Source of the DNA: Microbacterium sp. LWO12-1.2
Lineage (GTDB): Bacteria > Actinomycetota > Actinomycetes > Actinomycetales > Microbacteriaceae
Length of the DNA: 64,000 bases
Direction: 5' to 3'
NCBI RefSeq assembly: GCF_040675875.1
Contig: NZ_JBEGII010000001.1
Location: 1,302,001-1,366,000 of the forward strand
Part shown: positions 27,492-37,233 of the stretch, in pieces
Layout of the letters: every line of letters begins with the position of its first letter
Numbering within the stretch: position 1 is the first letter of the stretch
Position numbers and translations under genes: made by a program
Notes under the pieces: generated by a model
Database searches by the model: none
Told to the model about the DNA's origin: nothing
What the model saw: only the letters and a program-made list of their open reading frames with translations

Positions 27492-28343
27492 ATGAAGATC
27501 CTCTCCATCCAGTCCGCCGTCGCATACGGCCACGTCGGGAACTCGGCAGCGGTCTTCCCGCTGCAGCGCATCGGAGTGGAGGTGCTCCCGGTCTACACCG
27601 TGAACTTCTCCAACCACACCGGCTACGGGGCGTGGCGCGGCCCGCTGATCTCTCCCGACGACGTGCGCGAGGTCATCACCGGGATCGAGGATCGCGGTGT
27701 CTTCAGCCAGATCGACGCGATCCTCAGCGGGTACCAGGGCGGCGAGGGCATCGGTGATGTGATCATCGACGCCGTGGCCCGCGTGAAGGCGGCGAACCCC
27801 GCGGCGATCTACGCCTGCGACCCGGTGATGGGCAACGCCAAGTCGGGCTGCTTCGTCGCACCCGCGATCCCGGTGCTGCTGCGCGAGAAGGTCGTGCCGG
27901 TGGCCGACATCATCACCCCGAACCAGTTCGAGCTCGGATTCCTCACGGGCACCGAGCCGGACACCCTCGAATCCACACTCGCCTCTGTCGACCTCGCGCA
28001 CGCCATGGGCCCGCGCACGGTCCTCGTGACGAGCGTCGAGCGGCCCGACCGCGAAGATGGCACCATCGAGATGCTCGCAGCCGACGAACACGGCGCGTGG
28101 ATCGTGCAGACACCTCATCTGCCGATGAAGGCGAACGGCTCAGGCGATGTGACCGCCGCTCTCTTCACGGCTCACTACGTCGAGACGGGCAGCGCGAAGA
28201 CCGCACTCGAGCGCACCGCGTCCAGCGTGTACGACCTGCTCAAGGCCACGCTCGAATCCGGAGAACGCGAACTGCTCCTCGTCGAGGCGCAGGAGTTCTA
28301 CGCGAACCCGCAGATGCAGTTCACCGCGCGTCAGGTCCGCTAG
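27492..28343 (+). CDS. pdxY: Pyridoxal kinase PdxY
   Basis: PdxY phosphorylates pyridoxal in the salvage route to PLP. The 283-residue ribokinase-fold protein starts MKILSIQSAVAYGHVGNSA and has YACDPVMGN and TPNQFELGFLTG. The anion-hole/catalytic motif KANGSGDVTAALF is near the C-terminus. GAAAGGATCGGGAG precedes the ATG. It lies 46 bp after pdxR on the same strand, and its 3' end overlaps the convergent HIT gene by 23 nt. Confidence 0.95.
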   Translation: MKILSIQSAVAYGHVGNSAAVFPLQRIGVEVLPVYTVNFSNHTGYGAWRGPLISPDDVREVITGIEDRGVFSQIDAILSGYQGGEGIGDVIIDAVARVKAANPAAIYACDPVMGNAKSGCFVAPAIPVLLREKVVPVADIITPNQFELGFLTGTEPDTLESTLASVDLAHAMGPRTVLVTSVERPDREDGTIEMLAADEHGAWIVQTPHLPMKANGSGDVTAALFTAHYVETGSAKTALERTASSVYDLLKATLESGERELLLVEAQEFYANPQMQFTARQVR

Positions 28344-28884
28344 GCCACGCGTTCGCCACGGCCTCCCGCACCTCACCGAGGAGCTGCGGGAGCGCCTTGG
28401 TCTTGGCGATGATCGGGAAGAAGTTCGCGTCCGAGGTCCAGCGTGGCACGATGTGCTGGTGCAGGTGCCCGTCGACACCGGCGCCGGCCACGGCACCCTG
28501 GTTCATGCCCAGGTTGAATCCGTCGCAGTGCGACACCTCGCGCAGCACGCGCATGCCGATCTGGGTGAGCGCGCCGATCTCGGCGACCTCCTCCGCCGTC
28601 GCTTGGTCGTAGGTGGCGATGTGCCGGTACGGGCACACCAGCAGGTGACCCGAGTTGTACGGGAACAGGTTCAACAGCACATACGCCGTCTCGCCGCGCG
28701 CGACGATCAGACGCTCGGCGTCCGGATGCTTCGGCGCCTCGCAGAACGGGCACTCCTCGCGCAGCGGCTCGGGCCCCGCCTGGATGTACGCCATCCGATG
28801 CGGGGTCCACAGCCGCTGGAACTCGTCGGGCACGCCGGCCAGATGGCCGGCATCTTCGACGGGGTGCTGCGGGGAGTCGGTCAC
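28321..28884 (-). CDS. HIT family nucleotide hydrolase/phosphorylase
   Basis: The 187-residue protein has the histidine triad at residues 140-144 (HLHQH, followed by IVPRW) and the N-terminal [11 protein letters not shown] cysteine pair typical of actinobacterial Ap4A-phosphorylase-like HIT proteins. The substrate is probably a dinucleoside polyphosphate or nucleoside phosphoramidate. The GTG start overlaps the thrS stop as GTGA, so the two are coupled. Confidence 0.92.
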   Translation of the reverse strand: MTDSPQHPVEDAGHLAGVPDEFQRLWTPHRMAYIQAGPEPLREECPFCEAPKHPDAERLIVARGETAYVLLNLFPYNSGHLLVCPYRHIATYDQATAEEVAEIGALTQIGMRVLREVSHCDGFNLGMNQGAVAGAGVDGHLHQHIVPRWTSDANFFPIIAKTKALPQLLGEVREAVANAWPSGPDAR

Positions 28885-30869
28885 ACCAGATCCCCTGCTG
28901 TCTGCACGAGCGCATGCGTGTCGATCGCCGCACGGATGCGGGCCACGGCGTCCGCGATCGGGACGCCGTTCTCCTGCGTGCCGTCGCGGTAGCGGAACGA
29001 GACGGTACCGGCCTCGCGGTCCTTCTCTCCCGCGATCAGCAGCAGCGGGACCTTGCCGGTCGTGTGCGTACGGATCTTCTTCTGCATGCGATCGTCCGAG
29101 GAGTCGAGCTCGGCGCGCACGCCGGAGTCCCGCAGCGTGCGGACCACGTCGCCGAGGTAGTCGGCGAACTCATCCGCGACCGGGATTCCGACGACCTGCA
29201 CGGGCGACAGCCACACCGGGAAGTCGCCGGCGTAGTGCTCGAGCAGGATCGCGAAGAAGCGCTCGATCGAGCCGAACAGCGCGCGATGGATCATGATCGG
29301 TCGCTTCTTCTGCCCGTCCTTGTCCATGAACTCGAGATCGAAGCGCTCTGGCAGGTTGGGGTCGACCTGCACGGTCGACAGCTGCCAGGTGCGGCCGATC
29401 GCATCGCGCGTCTTCAGGTCGATCTTGGGACCGTAGAACGCGGCCTCGCCAGGCACCTCGGTGAGCTTCAGTCCGGAGGCGACGGCGACCCGGCGCAGGG
29501 CGTCGGTCGAGGACTCCCAGAACTCGTCGGATCCGATCCACTTCGACTTCTCATCGTCCTTCATAGACAGTTCGAGTTCGAAGTCGGTGAGACCGAAGTC
29601 GCGGAGCATCGAGAGGATGAACTCCAGGACCTTGGCTACCTCCGCCTCGAGCTGGTCGGGCGTGACGAACAGGTGCGAGTCGTCCTGGGTGAAGCCGCGC
29701 ACACGGGTCAGTCCGTGCAGCGCGCCGGAGAGCTCGTTGCGGTAGACCGTGCCGTTCTCGGCGAAGCGCAGAGGCAGATCCCGGTAGCTGCGCGCACGCT
29801 CTTTGTAGATCAGGATGTGCATCGGGCAGTTCATGGGCTTCAGGTAGTAGTCCTGACCCTGCTTGGTGATGTTGCCCTCGTCGTCGCGCTCCTCGTCCAT
29901 GACGATCGGCGGGAACATCCCGTCCTTGTAGGTGACGAGGTGGTTCGAGGTGAGGAAGAGGTCCTCCTTCGAGATGTGCGGCGTGTACACGTAGGTGTAG
30001 CCGCCCTCGATGTGGCGCTTGCGCGCGTGCTGCTCCATCTCGCCGCGGATCATGCCACCGCGAGGGTGCCACACCGAAAGACCGGAACCGATCTCCTCGG
30101 GGAACGAGAACAGGTCGAGTTCCTTGCCGAGGCGACGGTGATCGCGTTTGGCGGCCTCCTCGAGCCGGTGCTGATAGGCGCGCAGCTCGTCCTTCGATGG
30201 CCAGGCAGTGCCGTAGATGCGCTGCAGCTGCGGGTTCTTCTCGCTGCCGCGCCAGTAGGCGGCGGCGATACGGGTCAGGTCCCAGCCGTTGCCGATCATG
30301 CGCGTGTTGGGCAGGTGCGGTCCGCGGCAGAGGTCCTTCCAGACGACCTCGCCATCACGGGTGGTGTTGTCGTAGATCGTCAGCTCGCCCTCGCCGACCT
30401 CGACGGATGCGCCCTCGGCGGCTTCCTTCCCACCCTTGAGGCCGATCAGCTCGAGCTTGAACGGCTCATCGGCGAGCTCGACGCGCGCCTCCTCATCCGA
30501 GACGACACGGCGCACGAAGCGCTGCCCCTCGCGGACGATGCGCTGCATCTCCTTGGTGATCGCCTTGAGGTCCTCCGGCGTGAACGGCGATTCGACACCG
30601 AAGTCGTAGTAGAAGCCGTCGGTGATGGGCGGACCGATGCCGAGGTTCGCCTGCGGGTTGATGCGCTGCACCGCCTGCGCCAACACATGCGCCGTCGAGT
30701 GGCGCAGAATGTTCAGTCCGTCGGGGCTGTCGATCGTGACCGCCTCGACCTCGTCGGCATCGGTCACTGTGGTCGCGAGGTCCTTGAGGATGCCGTTGAC
30801 GCGCATGGCGACGACGGATCGGTCAGAGAACAGGGCGAAGCCGTCTGTCGGCTGGGCGTTTTCAGGCAC
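28881..30869 (-). CDS. thrS: Threonine--tRNA ligase
   Basis: This class II synthetase charges tRNA-Thr. The 662-residue protein has a TGS-like N-terminus, the editing-domain HSTAH motif, motif 2 ([28 protein letters not shown]) and motif 3 near the C-terminus ([11 protein letters not shown]), then the anticodon-binding domain. The zinc ligands C (MNCPMH) and H are present. GTG start at 30869. No T-box leader is visible upstream. It is followed by the HIT gene in the usual actinobacterial order. Confidence 0.97.
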   Translation of the reverse strand: MPENAQPTDGFALFSDRSVVAMRVNGILKDLATTVTDADEVEAVTIDSPDGLNILRHSTAHVLAQAVQRINPQANLGIGPPITDGFYYDFGVESPFTPEDLKAITKEMQRIVREGQRFVRRVVSDEEARVELADEPFKLELIGLKGGKEAAEGASVEVGEGELTIYDNTTRDGEVVWKDLCRGPHLPNTRMIGNGWDLTRIAAAYWRGSEKNPQLQRIYGTAWPSKDELRAYQHRLEEAAKRDHRRLGKELDLFSFPEEIGSGLSVWHPRGGMIRGEMEQHARKRHIEGGYTYVYTPHISKEDLFLTSNHLVTYKDGMFPPIVMDEERDDEGNITKQGQDYYLKPMNCPMHILIYKERARSYRDLPLRFAENGTVYRNELSGALHGLTRVRGFTQDDSHLFVTPDQLEAEVAKVLEFILSMLRDFGLTDFELELSMKDDEKSKWIGSDEFWESSTDALRRVAVASGLKLTEVPGEAAFYGPKIDLKTRDAIGRTWQLSTVQVDPNLPERFDLEFMDKDGQKKRPIMIHRALFGSIERFFAILLEHYAGDFPVWLSPVQVVGIPVADEFADYLGDVVRTLRDSGVRAELDSSDDRMQKKIRTHTTGKVPLLLIAGEKDREAGTVSFRYRDGTQENGVPIADAVARIRAAIDTHALVQTAGDLV

Positions 30870-30979
30870 TGATCACTCCATCTGGGTCTGGATCTAGGCT
30901 ACTCGCATGCCCGGGGCCTCCCGACCGCTGCGGCACCGTCACCGGCGGCGGCATGTTGCTGCGCCGCCCGCAGGATCTC

Positions 30980-31648
30980 TCACGTCCCGGCGATGACCAG
31001 CCCGGATTCGTAGGCGAGGATCACGAGCTGAGCCCGGTCGCGCGCATCCACCTTCGACATGATCCGGTTCACGTGCGTCTTGGCCGTGTGCGGCGAGATC
31101 GAGAGCTCGGCGGCGATCTCCTGATTCGTGCGTCCTCCCGCGACGTGGATGAGCACTTCCCGCTCTCGGACGGTCAGCCGCGCGAGGATCTCGCTCTGCA
31201 CCTGAGAAAGCATCGGCGCAGCGCCGTACACCGACCGCTCGATGAGCGCACGCGTCGCGACGGACGACAGCAGCGACTCCCCCGCATGGATCGTCCGCAC
31301 CGCATGCACGATCTCCTCCGGCTCCGCGCCCTTGCCGATGAAGCCGCTCGCGCCCGCCCGCAAGGCCGCCACCACGTAGTCGTCCTCCTCGAAGGTCGTC
31401 AGGATGAGCACGCGCACCTCACCGTCGCGGTGCTCCGAACAGATCGTCTCGGTTGCGGCGATGCCGTCCAGCTCCGGCATCCGGATATCCATCAGCACGA
31501 CATCCGGCGCGTGATCCGTGACCATGCGCACCGCCTCCCGCCCGTTCGATGCCTCGCCGACCACCCGGATGCCGCCATCGGTCAGGATGTCGCGCACGGC
31601 TTGCCGTACCAGCGGCTGGTCATCGACGACGAGGACGGAGATGGCCAT
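30980..31648 (-). CDS. NarL/LuxR-family response regulator
   Basis: The 222-residue protein has a receiver domain (SVLVVDDQPLVRQAV, phospho-acceptor in VVLMDIRMPELDG) and a C-terminal LuxR helix-turn-helix (LTVREREVLIHVAGG, then ISPHTAKTHVNRI). The ATG at 31648 overlaps the histidine kinase stop by one base (TGATG); a GTG one codon earlier is also possible. It is the cognate regulator of the kinase at 31648-32802. A candidate operator is the palindrome at 32860. Confidence 0.93.
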   Translation of the reverse strand: MAISVLVVDDQPLVRQAVRDILTDGGIRVVGEASNGREAVRMVTDHAPDVVLMDIRMPELDGIAATETICSEHRDGEVRVLILTTFEEDDYVVAALRAGASGFIGKGAEPEEIVHAVRTIHAGESLLSSVATRALIERSVYGAAPMLSQVQSEILARLTVREREVLIHVAGGRTNQEIAAELSISPHTAKTHVNRIMSKVDARDRAQLVILAYESGLVIAGT

Positions 31649-32802
31649 CACGTGCTGCTTCCGGTGGTGGGGATCCGCACGGAGAGGACGTAGCGACCGT
31701 CCGTGTCATCCGTGGAGACGTGCCCTCGCACCGCGGCGACTCGTTCGCGGAGCCCGCGGAGCCCATGACCGCTGAGCGTCGAGTCGGAGGGTGCCGGGCG
31801 CCGCGCATTGGTCAGAGTGAGCACGAGAGAATCGTGATCGGTACGGATGGACACGGCGACAGCCCCGTCGGCGCCGTGCTTGTGCGCGTTCGTCAGCCCC
31901 TCCAGGAGCGCCAGGTAGGCGACGTGATCGCTCGCGGGCGAGAGAACGGACGTGGTCTCCGCTCGATCCAGATCGATCTGCAGCCCGACCTCGGAGAACC
32001 GGTCGACGAGTGCATCCAGTTCGGCCAAGCCGCTCTGCGGGTGCAGAGATCGCATGTCATCCGCATCATCCGCGCGAAGAAGGGCCATGAGGCCCCCGAT
32101 ATCGGCGAGAACGGTACGGGACGCGCTGCGTATGGTCGTCAGCGCCTCCCGCGCTCGTTCGGGCCTCGTCTCCAGTGCCGAAGAGGCCACCCCGGCGTTG
32201 AGGCTGATCACGGAGATCTGATGCGCGACGACGTCGTGCAGATCGCGGGCGATGCGCACCCGCTCGTCGGCGACGCGGTGGCGCGCCTCCTCTTCCCGCC
32301 CCTGCTCCGCCCGTTCCGCGCGTTCGGTCATGGCCACGGCGAACTCGCGACGTGAGCGCGCCGCGTCTCCCAGGGCGCCCGCGAGCAGGACGAACAGCAC
32401 GAACTGCAACGCGGTCGACTCGAACAGTTCTCCGTCGAGGGCGATGCCGTTCGAGAAGAACACCACGACGGCCGCTGCCGTCACGCTCACTGTTCCGATC
32501 AGGCGCCCGTGGCGATCCATCACCGAGTAACAGCTGATGGCTGCGGCGAGCAGAGCGCTGGGTGCCACGATGCCGGCTGCCGCCAGCCCGACTGCGCAGA
32601 GCAGGCTCACACCGAGCGCGGCGAGAGGCAGGCGCCGTCGAAAGGGCATCGCCGCCGCGGGGATCAGCGCGGGGACGAGGAGCAGACCACCCGCACGATA
32701 GATCTCGTCAGGGAACGGCAGCACCGCGAAGACCACGACGACCGCGACAGCGATGACGTCGCTCAACGGCGCAGCGATTCCCGGTGGGCGGAGCGACGTC
32801 AT
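31648..32802 (-). CDS. Sensor histidine kinase (HisKA_3 type)
   Basis: The 384-residue protein has five or six membrane segments in the first 150 residues (for example VIAVAVVVVFAVLPF and LPLAALGVSLLCAVGL). It then has a dimerisation/phosphoacceptor helix with RIARDLHDVVAHQISV and a C-terminal ATPase domain (GLTNAHKHG, GHGLRGLRERV). There is no obvious sensory loop, so a membrane signal is likely. The ATG at 32802 was chosen because the much longer open frame upstream is antisense to the hydrolase, DoxX and photolyase genes. It is divergent from the hydrolase at 32968. Confidence 0.92.
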   Translation of the reverse strand: MTSLRPPGIAAPLSDVIAVAVVVVFAVLPFPDEIYRAGGLLLVPALIPAAAMPFRRRLPLAALGVSLLCAVGLAAAGIVAPSALLAAAISCYSVMDRHGRLIGTVSVTAAAVVVFFSNGIALDGELFESTALQFVLFVLLAGALGDAARSRREFAVAMTERAERAEQGREEEARHRVADERVRIARDLHDVVAHQISVISLNAGVASSALETRPERAREALTTIRSASRTVLADIGGLMALLRADDADDMRSLHPQSGLAELDALVDRFSEVGLQIDLDRAETTSVLSPASDHVAYLALLEGLTNAHKHGADGAVAVSIRTDHDSLVLTLTNARRPAPSDSTLSGHGLRGLRERVAAVRGHVSTDDTDGRYVLSVRIPTTGSST

Positions 32803-32859
32803 GAGACCAGTATTCCGCCGCCGGCATCGCCGCGAATCCCCCGCCGGGATGAGACGGCT

Positions 32860-32877
32860 GTACCGCGATCGCAGTAC
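32860..32877. promoter_or_regulatory. Near-perfect 18-bp palindrome between kinase and hydrolase genes
   Basis: GTAC-c-GCGATCGC-a-GTAC is symmetric except for one position pair. It is in the 165-bp divergent gap, 58 bp from the kinase start and 91 bp from the hydrolase start. Probable operator, perhaps for the adjacent response regulator. Confidence 0.55.
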
Positions 32878-32967
32878 GTAGGTGTCTGCGCAGGGCTGAT
32901 GTGCACCCAACGGCTCCACGAGACGCTGGAGTACGGGAGCGCACCGCGCGCTCCGGGAGAGGGATCG

Positions 32968-33918
32968 ATGAACAAGTTCGCCAAGAGAGCGCTCATCACC
33001 GCGGGCGCGATCGGCACGGTGCTGGCGGTGGGTCTTGCCACCACGACCGTCGTGAACGCCGTGGCGAGCAGCGTGGAGCAGGATCGCATCGAACCGTACG
33101 GCGAGACCGTGACGGTGGACGGCCATGAGATGAACGTCTATATCGCGGGCGACGGCCCGGAGGACATCGTGCTGCTCCCCGGCTTCGGAACCGCCTCTCC
33201 GGTGTGGGACTTCGCGCCGCTCGTCGACGATCTCGCGGAGGACCACCGTGTGATCGTGGTCGAGCCGTTCGGCTACGGGCTCAGCGACGGCACGGATGTC
33301 GAACGCACCACCGAGAACATCGTGAGCGAGGTGCACGATGCGCTGGAGGCGCTGGACGTCGACCAGTACGTGTTGATGGGGCACTCGATCGCGGGGATCT
33401 ACGGCATCGAGTTCGCTCAGCGCTACCCCGATGAGGTGACCGCTTTCGTCGGCATCGACACCAGCGCACCGGGGCAGCCGAACATGGACACCGAGTTTCC
33501 GATCGGGCTCATGGCCGCCGCGAAGAACCTCGGACTCGTGCGCGTGCTCACCGCGATCGGCGGGGTCGGCTACGAGGGGCCCGTGTACTCCGATGAGGCG
33601 CGCGAGCAGATCGGCCTGATCAGCAACCGCAACTCGTTCAGCCCCACCTACCTCGACGAGATGGCGCACATCCGCACGAACTTCGCCGACGCAATCGGCA
33701 CCGGGTTCCCGGCAGAGCTGCCCCTCCTCCTGTTCGTGGTCGCGGACAATCCCAAGAACCCTGATTGGCTCCCGCTGCACGAACGTCAGGCTGCGGCCGC
33801 CGCCGACGGCACAGTCGTGGCGCTGGACGGCGAGCACTACCTGCACCACACCCACGCCCCCGAGATCGCCGACGGATTCCGTGCTTGGGAGCAGACGCGC
33901 ACCGTCTCGGCCGACTAG
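32968..33918 (+). CDS. Membrane-anchored or exported alpha/beta hydrolase
   Basis: The 316-residue protein has an N-terminal hydrophobic segment (ALITAGAIGTVLAVGLATTTVV) that is a signal peptide or anchor without a lipobox. An alpha/beta-hydrolase domain follows: LLPGFGTASPVWDF with the oxyanion region, nucleophile elbow LMGHSIAGIYG, and a late histidine in LDGEHYLHHTH. The substrate is unknown. The ATG at 32968 was chosen because it begins the signal-like segment; the frame upstream runs into the kinase gene. It may be controlled by the divergent two-component system. Confidence 0.87.
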   Translation: MNKFAKRALITAGAIGTVLAVGLATTTVVNAVASSVEQDRIEPYGETVTVDGHEMNVYIAGDGPEDIVLLPGFGTASPVWDFAPLVDDLAEDHRVIVVEPFGYGLSDGTDVERTTENIVSEVHDALEALDVDQYVLMGHSIAGIYGIEFAQRYPDEVTAFVGIDTSAPGQPNMDTEFPIGLMAAAKNLGLVRVLTAIGGVGYEGPVYSDEAREQIGLISNRNSFSPTYLDEMAHIRTNFADAIGTGFPAELPLLLFVVADNPKNPDWLPLHERQAAAAADGTVVALDGEHYLHHTHAPEIADGFRAWEQTRTVSAD

Positions 33919-34003
33919 CCGAACCCACCGCGCGCGCCCACGGGCTTTCGATCGCACCGGGGTGCGCGCCGTGGTTCCCGACCACGCGGAGTAGCGTGAG
34001 CGG

Positions 34004-34414
34004 ATGAGCAGAGCAATCGCACGATGGGTCCTCGCCCTCGCTCTCGGCGCGATCGGTGTTCTCCACTTCGTCGGCACGCGCGGGTTCAGGGTGGTGGTGC
34101 CCGATTGGGCGACACGGGTCACGCGACTCGACAAGAACGACATCGTGATCGCGTCCGGTGCGGCAGAAATCGCGCTCGCCGCAGGACTCCTCACCCTTCC
34201 GAAGGAACGGCAGCGGGTCGGATGGGCGACCGCCGCGTTCTTCGTCGCCGTACTGCCCGGCAACATCCACCAGTGGCGCATGCGTCGCTCCACACCAGGA
34301 CTCGACACCGACGCTCGGCGGTTCGGACGGTTGTTCCTGCAGCCCGTGCTGGTCGCCTGGGCCCTCTGGTGCACCCGCGAGCCGGCTCGAACGAACACCC
34401 GCCGTCGGCGCTGA
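34004..34414 (+). CDS. DoxX-like small membrane protein
   Basis: The 136-residue protein has about four membrane segments (WVLALALGAIGVLHFVG, VIASGAAEIALAAGLLTL, WATAAFFVAVLPGNIHQW, LFLQPVLVAWALWC) and the GNIHQW motif common in DoxX-like proteins of this type. The family is of unclear function, with redox or quinone links proposed. It is 37 bp upstream of the photolyase gene on the same strand. Confidence 0.8.
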   Translation: MSRAIARWVLALALGAIGVLHFVGTRGFRVVVPDWATRVTRLDKNDIVIASGAAEIALAAGLLTLPKERQRVGWATAAFFVAVLPGNIHQWRMRRSTPGLDTDARRFGRLFLQPVLVAWALWCTREPARTNTRRRR

Positions 34415-34451
34415 TCGGCACGACGTCGGTCCCTTCCACGAGAATGGTGCC

Positions 34452-35804
34452 ATGTCCTCCCCCACGATCGTCTGGTTCCGCGACGACCTTCGCATCGCCG
34501 ACAATCCGGCGCTGAGGGCAGCGATCGATCGAGGTGAACCCGTCGTCGCGCTCTTCGTGCTCGACGAGGAGTCCGCCGGGATCCGACCGCACGGGGGCGC
34601 CGCACGGTGGTGGCTGCATCATTCGCTCGCCTCGCTGAGCGAGCGACTGCGCGAACGCGGTGCGACCCTGGTGCTCCGCCGCGGTCCGGCCGGAAGAGTC
34701 GTGCGCGAGGCGGTGCAGGAGCTCGACGCCGGCGCGGTGTTCTGGAACCGCCGCTACGGCGGCGCCGAGCGTGAGATCGACGCGGACCTGAAGACCGCGC
34801 TGCGTGCGGACGGCCGCGAGGTCAGCTCGTTCGCCGGCTCCCTTCTGCACGAGCCCTGGACCGTCACCACCGGCAGCGGCACGCATTACTCGGTCTTCAC
34901 GCCGTTCTGGCGCGCGTGCCTCGCTCTGCCGGCACCACGGGCACCGCTGCCGGAGCCGCAGACGATCGACGGAGTCCGCACAGCCCCGGCATCCGACGAC
35001 CTCGACGACTGGGGCCTGCTGCCCACGCGTCCGGACTGGGCAGCGGGCCTGCGCGAGACCTGGGAACCCGGAGAGCCCGCGGCCCGTCGCCGTCTGAAGG
35101 CCTTCCTCGACGAGGATCTGCCGGCATACGACCGCGCGCGCGACGAGCCGTCGGCCGGGGCGACCTCGCTGCTCTCGCCACGACTCCGCTGGGGCGAGCT
35201 CAGCCCGTTCACGGTGTGGGCCGCGGCCGTCGACACCGAGGGCGCTGGCGGCTTCCTGTCGGAGATCGGGTGGCGGGAGTTCGCGTGGCACACGCTCTTC
35301 CACTTCCCCGACCTCGCGACGAAGAATCTTCGACGCGAGTTCGACGCGTTCCCCTGGCCCCGCGTGAAACCGAGCCACCTGGAGGCATGGCAGCGCGGCG
35401 ATACCGGCGTGCGACTCGTGGATGCCGGGATGCGCGAGCTCTGGCACACCGGGTTCATGCACAATCGTGTGCGGATGGTCACGGCGTCGTTCCTGATCAA
35501 GAACCTGATGATCGATTGGCGCCGTGGTGAGGAGTGGTTCTGGGACACGCTCGTCGACGCCGATGGGGCGAGCAACCCGTTCAACTGGCAGTGGGTCGCC
35601 GGCTCCGGTGCAGACGCCGCCCCGTACTTCCGCATCTTCAATCCCGAGCTGCAGGCGAAGAAGTTCGACCCGCAGGGGCTGTACGTGGCCCAGTGGACCG
35701 GGGACACGCTGGCTCAGGAACCGATCGTCGACCTCGGCGAGACGCGTAAGGCCGCGCTCGCCGCCTACGACGTGGTCAAGAGGACGCCGCGCGGCCAGGA
35801 GTGA
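34452..35804 (+). CDS. phr: Deoxyribodipyrimidine photolyase (cryptochrome/photolyase family)
   Basis: The 450-residue flavoprotein repairs cyclobutane pyrimidine dimers with blue light. It has the N-terminal photolyase domain (TIVWFRDDLRIADNPAL) and the C-terminal FAD-binding domain with LSPRLRWGELSPF, the signature WREFAWHTLF, MRELWHTGFMHNRVRM and NPFNWQWVAGSG. The ATG at 34452 gives the usual start and length. It probably shares a transcript with the DoxX-like gene. Confidence 0.95.
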   Translation: MSSPTIVWFRDDLRIADNPALRAAIDRGEPVVALFVLDEESAGIRPHGGAARWWLHHSLASLSERLRERGATLVLRRGPAGRVVREAVQELDAGAVFWNRRYGGAEREIDADLKTALRADGREVSSFAGSLLHEPWTVTTGSGTHYSVFTPFWRACLALPAPRAPLPEPQTIDGVRTAPASDDLDDWGLLPTRPDWAAGLRETWEPGEPAARRRLKAFLDEDLPAYDRARDEPSAGATSLLSPRLRWGELSPFTVWAAAVDTEGAGGFLSEIGWREFAWHTLFHFPDLATKNLRREFDAFPWPRVKPSHLEAWQRGDTGVRLVDAGMRELWHTGFMHNRVRMVTASFLIKNLMIDWRRGEEWFWDTLVDADGASNPFNWQWVAGSGADAAPYFRIFNPELQAKKFDPQGLYVAQWTGDTLAQEPIVDLGETRKAALAAYDVVKRTPRGQE

Positions 35805-35841
35805 GCCGAGGCGCGTCGGTGGAGACCGAGTGGACGCTCGT

Positions 35842-36444
35842 TCAGCCGACGGGACCGGACTCCTCGACACCAGCGCGCATCCCCAGCCTCACATGGCCCA
35901 TCCAGTCCCGCCCGACGATGCGGAGTTGCGGGAACTGCGCCATGTAGTGTGCGGCGACCCGCGTGTTCTGCGCACGAAGGTCCAGACGGCCTCCGTCGAC
36001 ATCACGGAGCCACGTTGCCACGGCCTGCCTGAGCGAGGATGCGCTGCTCGCGCCGAACGCGCGGCAGTGATTGGCCAACGTGATGCGTCCGTTCCGGTGG
36101 AAGATCGCGTCCAGGCAGGCACCGTTGTCCCTTGCCAGGAGCACGATGCGCCCACGATCGAGGACGCGCCAGATGTTGTGTGCCGCCAGCACCAGCACGG
36201 ACGCGACGATCAAGATCAGGATGAACAGGACGAGCAGGAGGGCGAGCTCCCCCGCCCCGATCAGCGCGAAGACCGTGACCTCGAGCAGAATCAAGCCCGC
36301 GACGACAAGTAGCATCCACCGCCACGGGCGAAAGCGCCAGGTGATCAACGCGGTCCCGGAAAGGCTGAGGAGGAGCAGCGCGACCGAATCGGACAGCCGT
36401 GCCTCCCGGCAGCCGGTGGGTCGGGAATCGGGAATACGGCTCAC
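35842..36444 (-). CDS. Membrane protein with a C-terminal soluble domain, unknown function
   Basis: The 200-residue product has three hydrophobic stretches in residues 18-85 (SVALLLLSLSGTALITW, WMLLVVAGLILLEVTVFALI, LALLLVLFILILIVASVLVL). A roughly 110-residue soluble domain follows with RITLANHCRAFGAS and QFPQLRIVGRDWMGH. The C-terminal part faintly recalls an acetyltransferase-like ordering of strands and helices, but I see no diagnostic motif. GTG start at 36444. It converges on the photolyase gene. Confidence 0.6.
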   Translation of the reverse strand: MSRIPDSRPTGCREARLSDSVALLLLSLSGTALITWRFRPWRWMLLVVAGLILLEVTVFALIGAGELALLLVLFILILIVASVLVLAAHNIWRVLDRGRIVLLARDNGACLDAIFHRNGRITLANHCRAFGASSASSLRQAVATWLRDVDGGRLDLRAQNTRVAAHYMAQFPQLRIVGRDWMGHVRLGMRAGVEESGPVG

Positions 36445-36485
36445 AACTTCACTCTATGGCCGGGGCCCTCCGGCGCGCCCGACGG

Positions 36486-36932
36486 TCACCACGTCGGTCC
36501 GCGTCGCCCTTCAGCGAGGTACGCCAGACGGCGCAGCGTCTCCGCGTTGCGCCCCCGGAGCAGCGGCGTCGCGAGGAAGCGTGGGATGAGGCGCGCAGGC
36601 CCGCTAGACGGTTCCTCATCGATCCGGACGACGCATCCACGGCCCTCGGTACGCACGCGGATCGTGACCTCGGCCTCACCGAGCGGCCACCCCCGCGCGA
36701 TCATCTTCATGCGCCCTGGAGGCGCCCAGTCCGCACTGCGCGTCGTGTCGTCGAGGACGAACGGCCAGACGCCAACTGAGTGATGAAGCTCGGAGCCCAG
36801 ACTCGGCCAGTTCGCGTCGACCTCGCGCATCCGCGTGGCGCCGACCACCCAGCACGGGTAGAGCCAGCCGTCCTCGAGCACCGCGAAGACATCGGCGGGG
36901 GTGCAGTCGAGGCGCCGCACGTTCGTCGCCAT
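36486..36932 (-). CDS. SRPBCC (START-like) family protein
   Basis: The 148-residue protein has the helix-grip pattern of polyketide-cyclase/START-like proteins: RRLDCTPADVFAVLEDGWLYPCWVVGA at the start and a C-terminal long helix (PRFLATPLLRGRNAETLRRLA). These bind small hydrophobic ligands. ATG 36932 was chosen; a GTG three codons earlier is possible. It is 41 bp ahead of the membrane-protein gene on the same strand. Confidence 0.75.
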   Translation of the reverse strand: MATNVRRLDCTPADVFAVLEDGWLYPCWVVGATRMREVDANWPSLGSELHHSVGVWPFVLDDTTRSADWAPPGRMKMIARGWPLGEAEVTIRVRTEGRGCVVRIDEEPSSGPARLIPRFLATPLLRGRNAETLRRLAYLAEGRRGPTW

Positions 36933-37233
36933 CAGACGCACGTCCCCGACGTCGCCTCATGCCCCGACGGTCGCATCGATGTCGACGATCCCGCCGGCGC
37001 GTGCTCCCTGAGGAACTCGTGGACCTGGACATGCATGACGCGCCTCCGCTGGCTGGGTGTGGTGGGTGTCCGCACATACTGTTCCCGTGCACGAGTATCC
37101 GTACGCCCCTCGACCTTCGGGCGCAGCGGACGTACTATGACGCGCGACGACCGCAACGAATTCCGTGGCTTCAGGCATGGTGTCTGTCCCGCGGAGACGG
37201 CGGAGCGGTCATCCGAGCGTCGCGGAGGACACT
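36933..37233. other. Gap of about 300 bp without a convincing gene
   Basis: Short open frames exist here on both strands, but they are rich in Arg, His and Cys and do not resemble proteins. Apart from the promoter-like pair at 37110-37138, nothing else is recognised. Confidence 0.5.
37110..37138 (+). promoter_or_regulatory. Possible promoter for the first DUF7882 gene
   Basis: TCGACC (37110-37115) and TACTAT (37133-37138) are separated by 17 bp. This would start a transcript near 37145, about 90 nt before the gene. Confidence 0.4.

Noticed and set aside
30870..30979. T-box or other leader in front of thrS
   Set aside because: Only about 110 bp are available to the next gene and no T-box motif or specifier structure is visible.
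31648..34605. A 985-codon open frame suggesting a giant fusion kinase
   Set aside because: The kinase begins at 32802. The rest is antisense to the hydrolase, DoxX and photolyase genes and has no domains.
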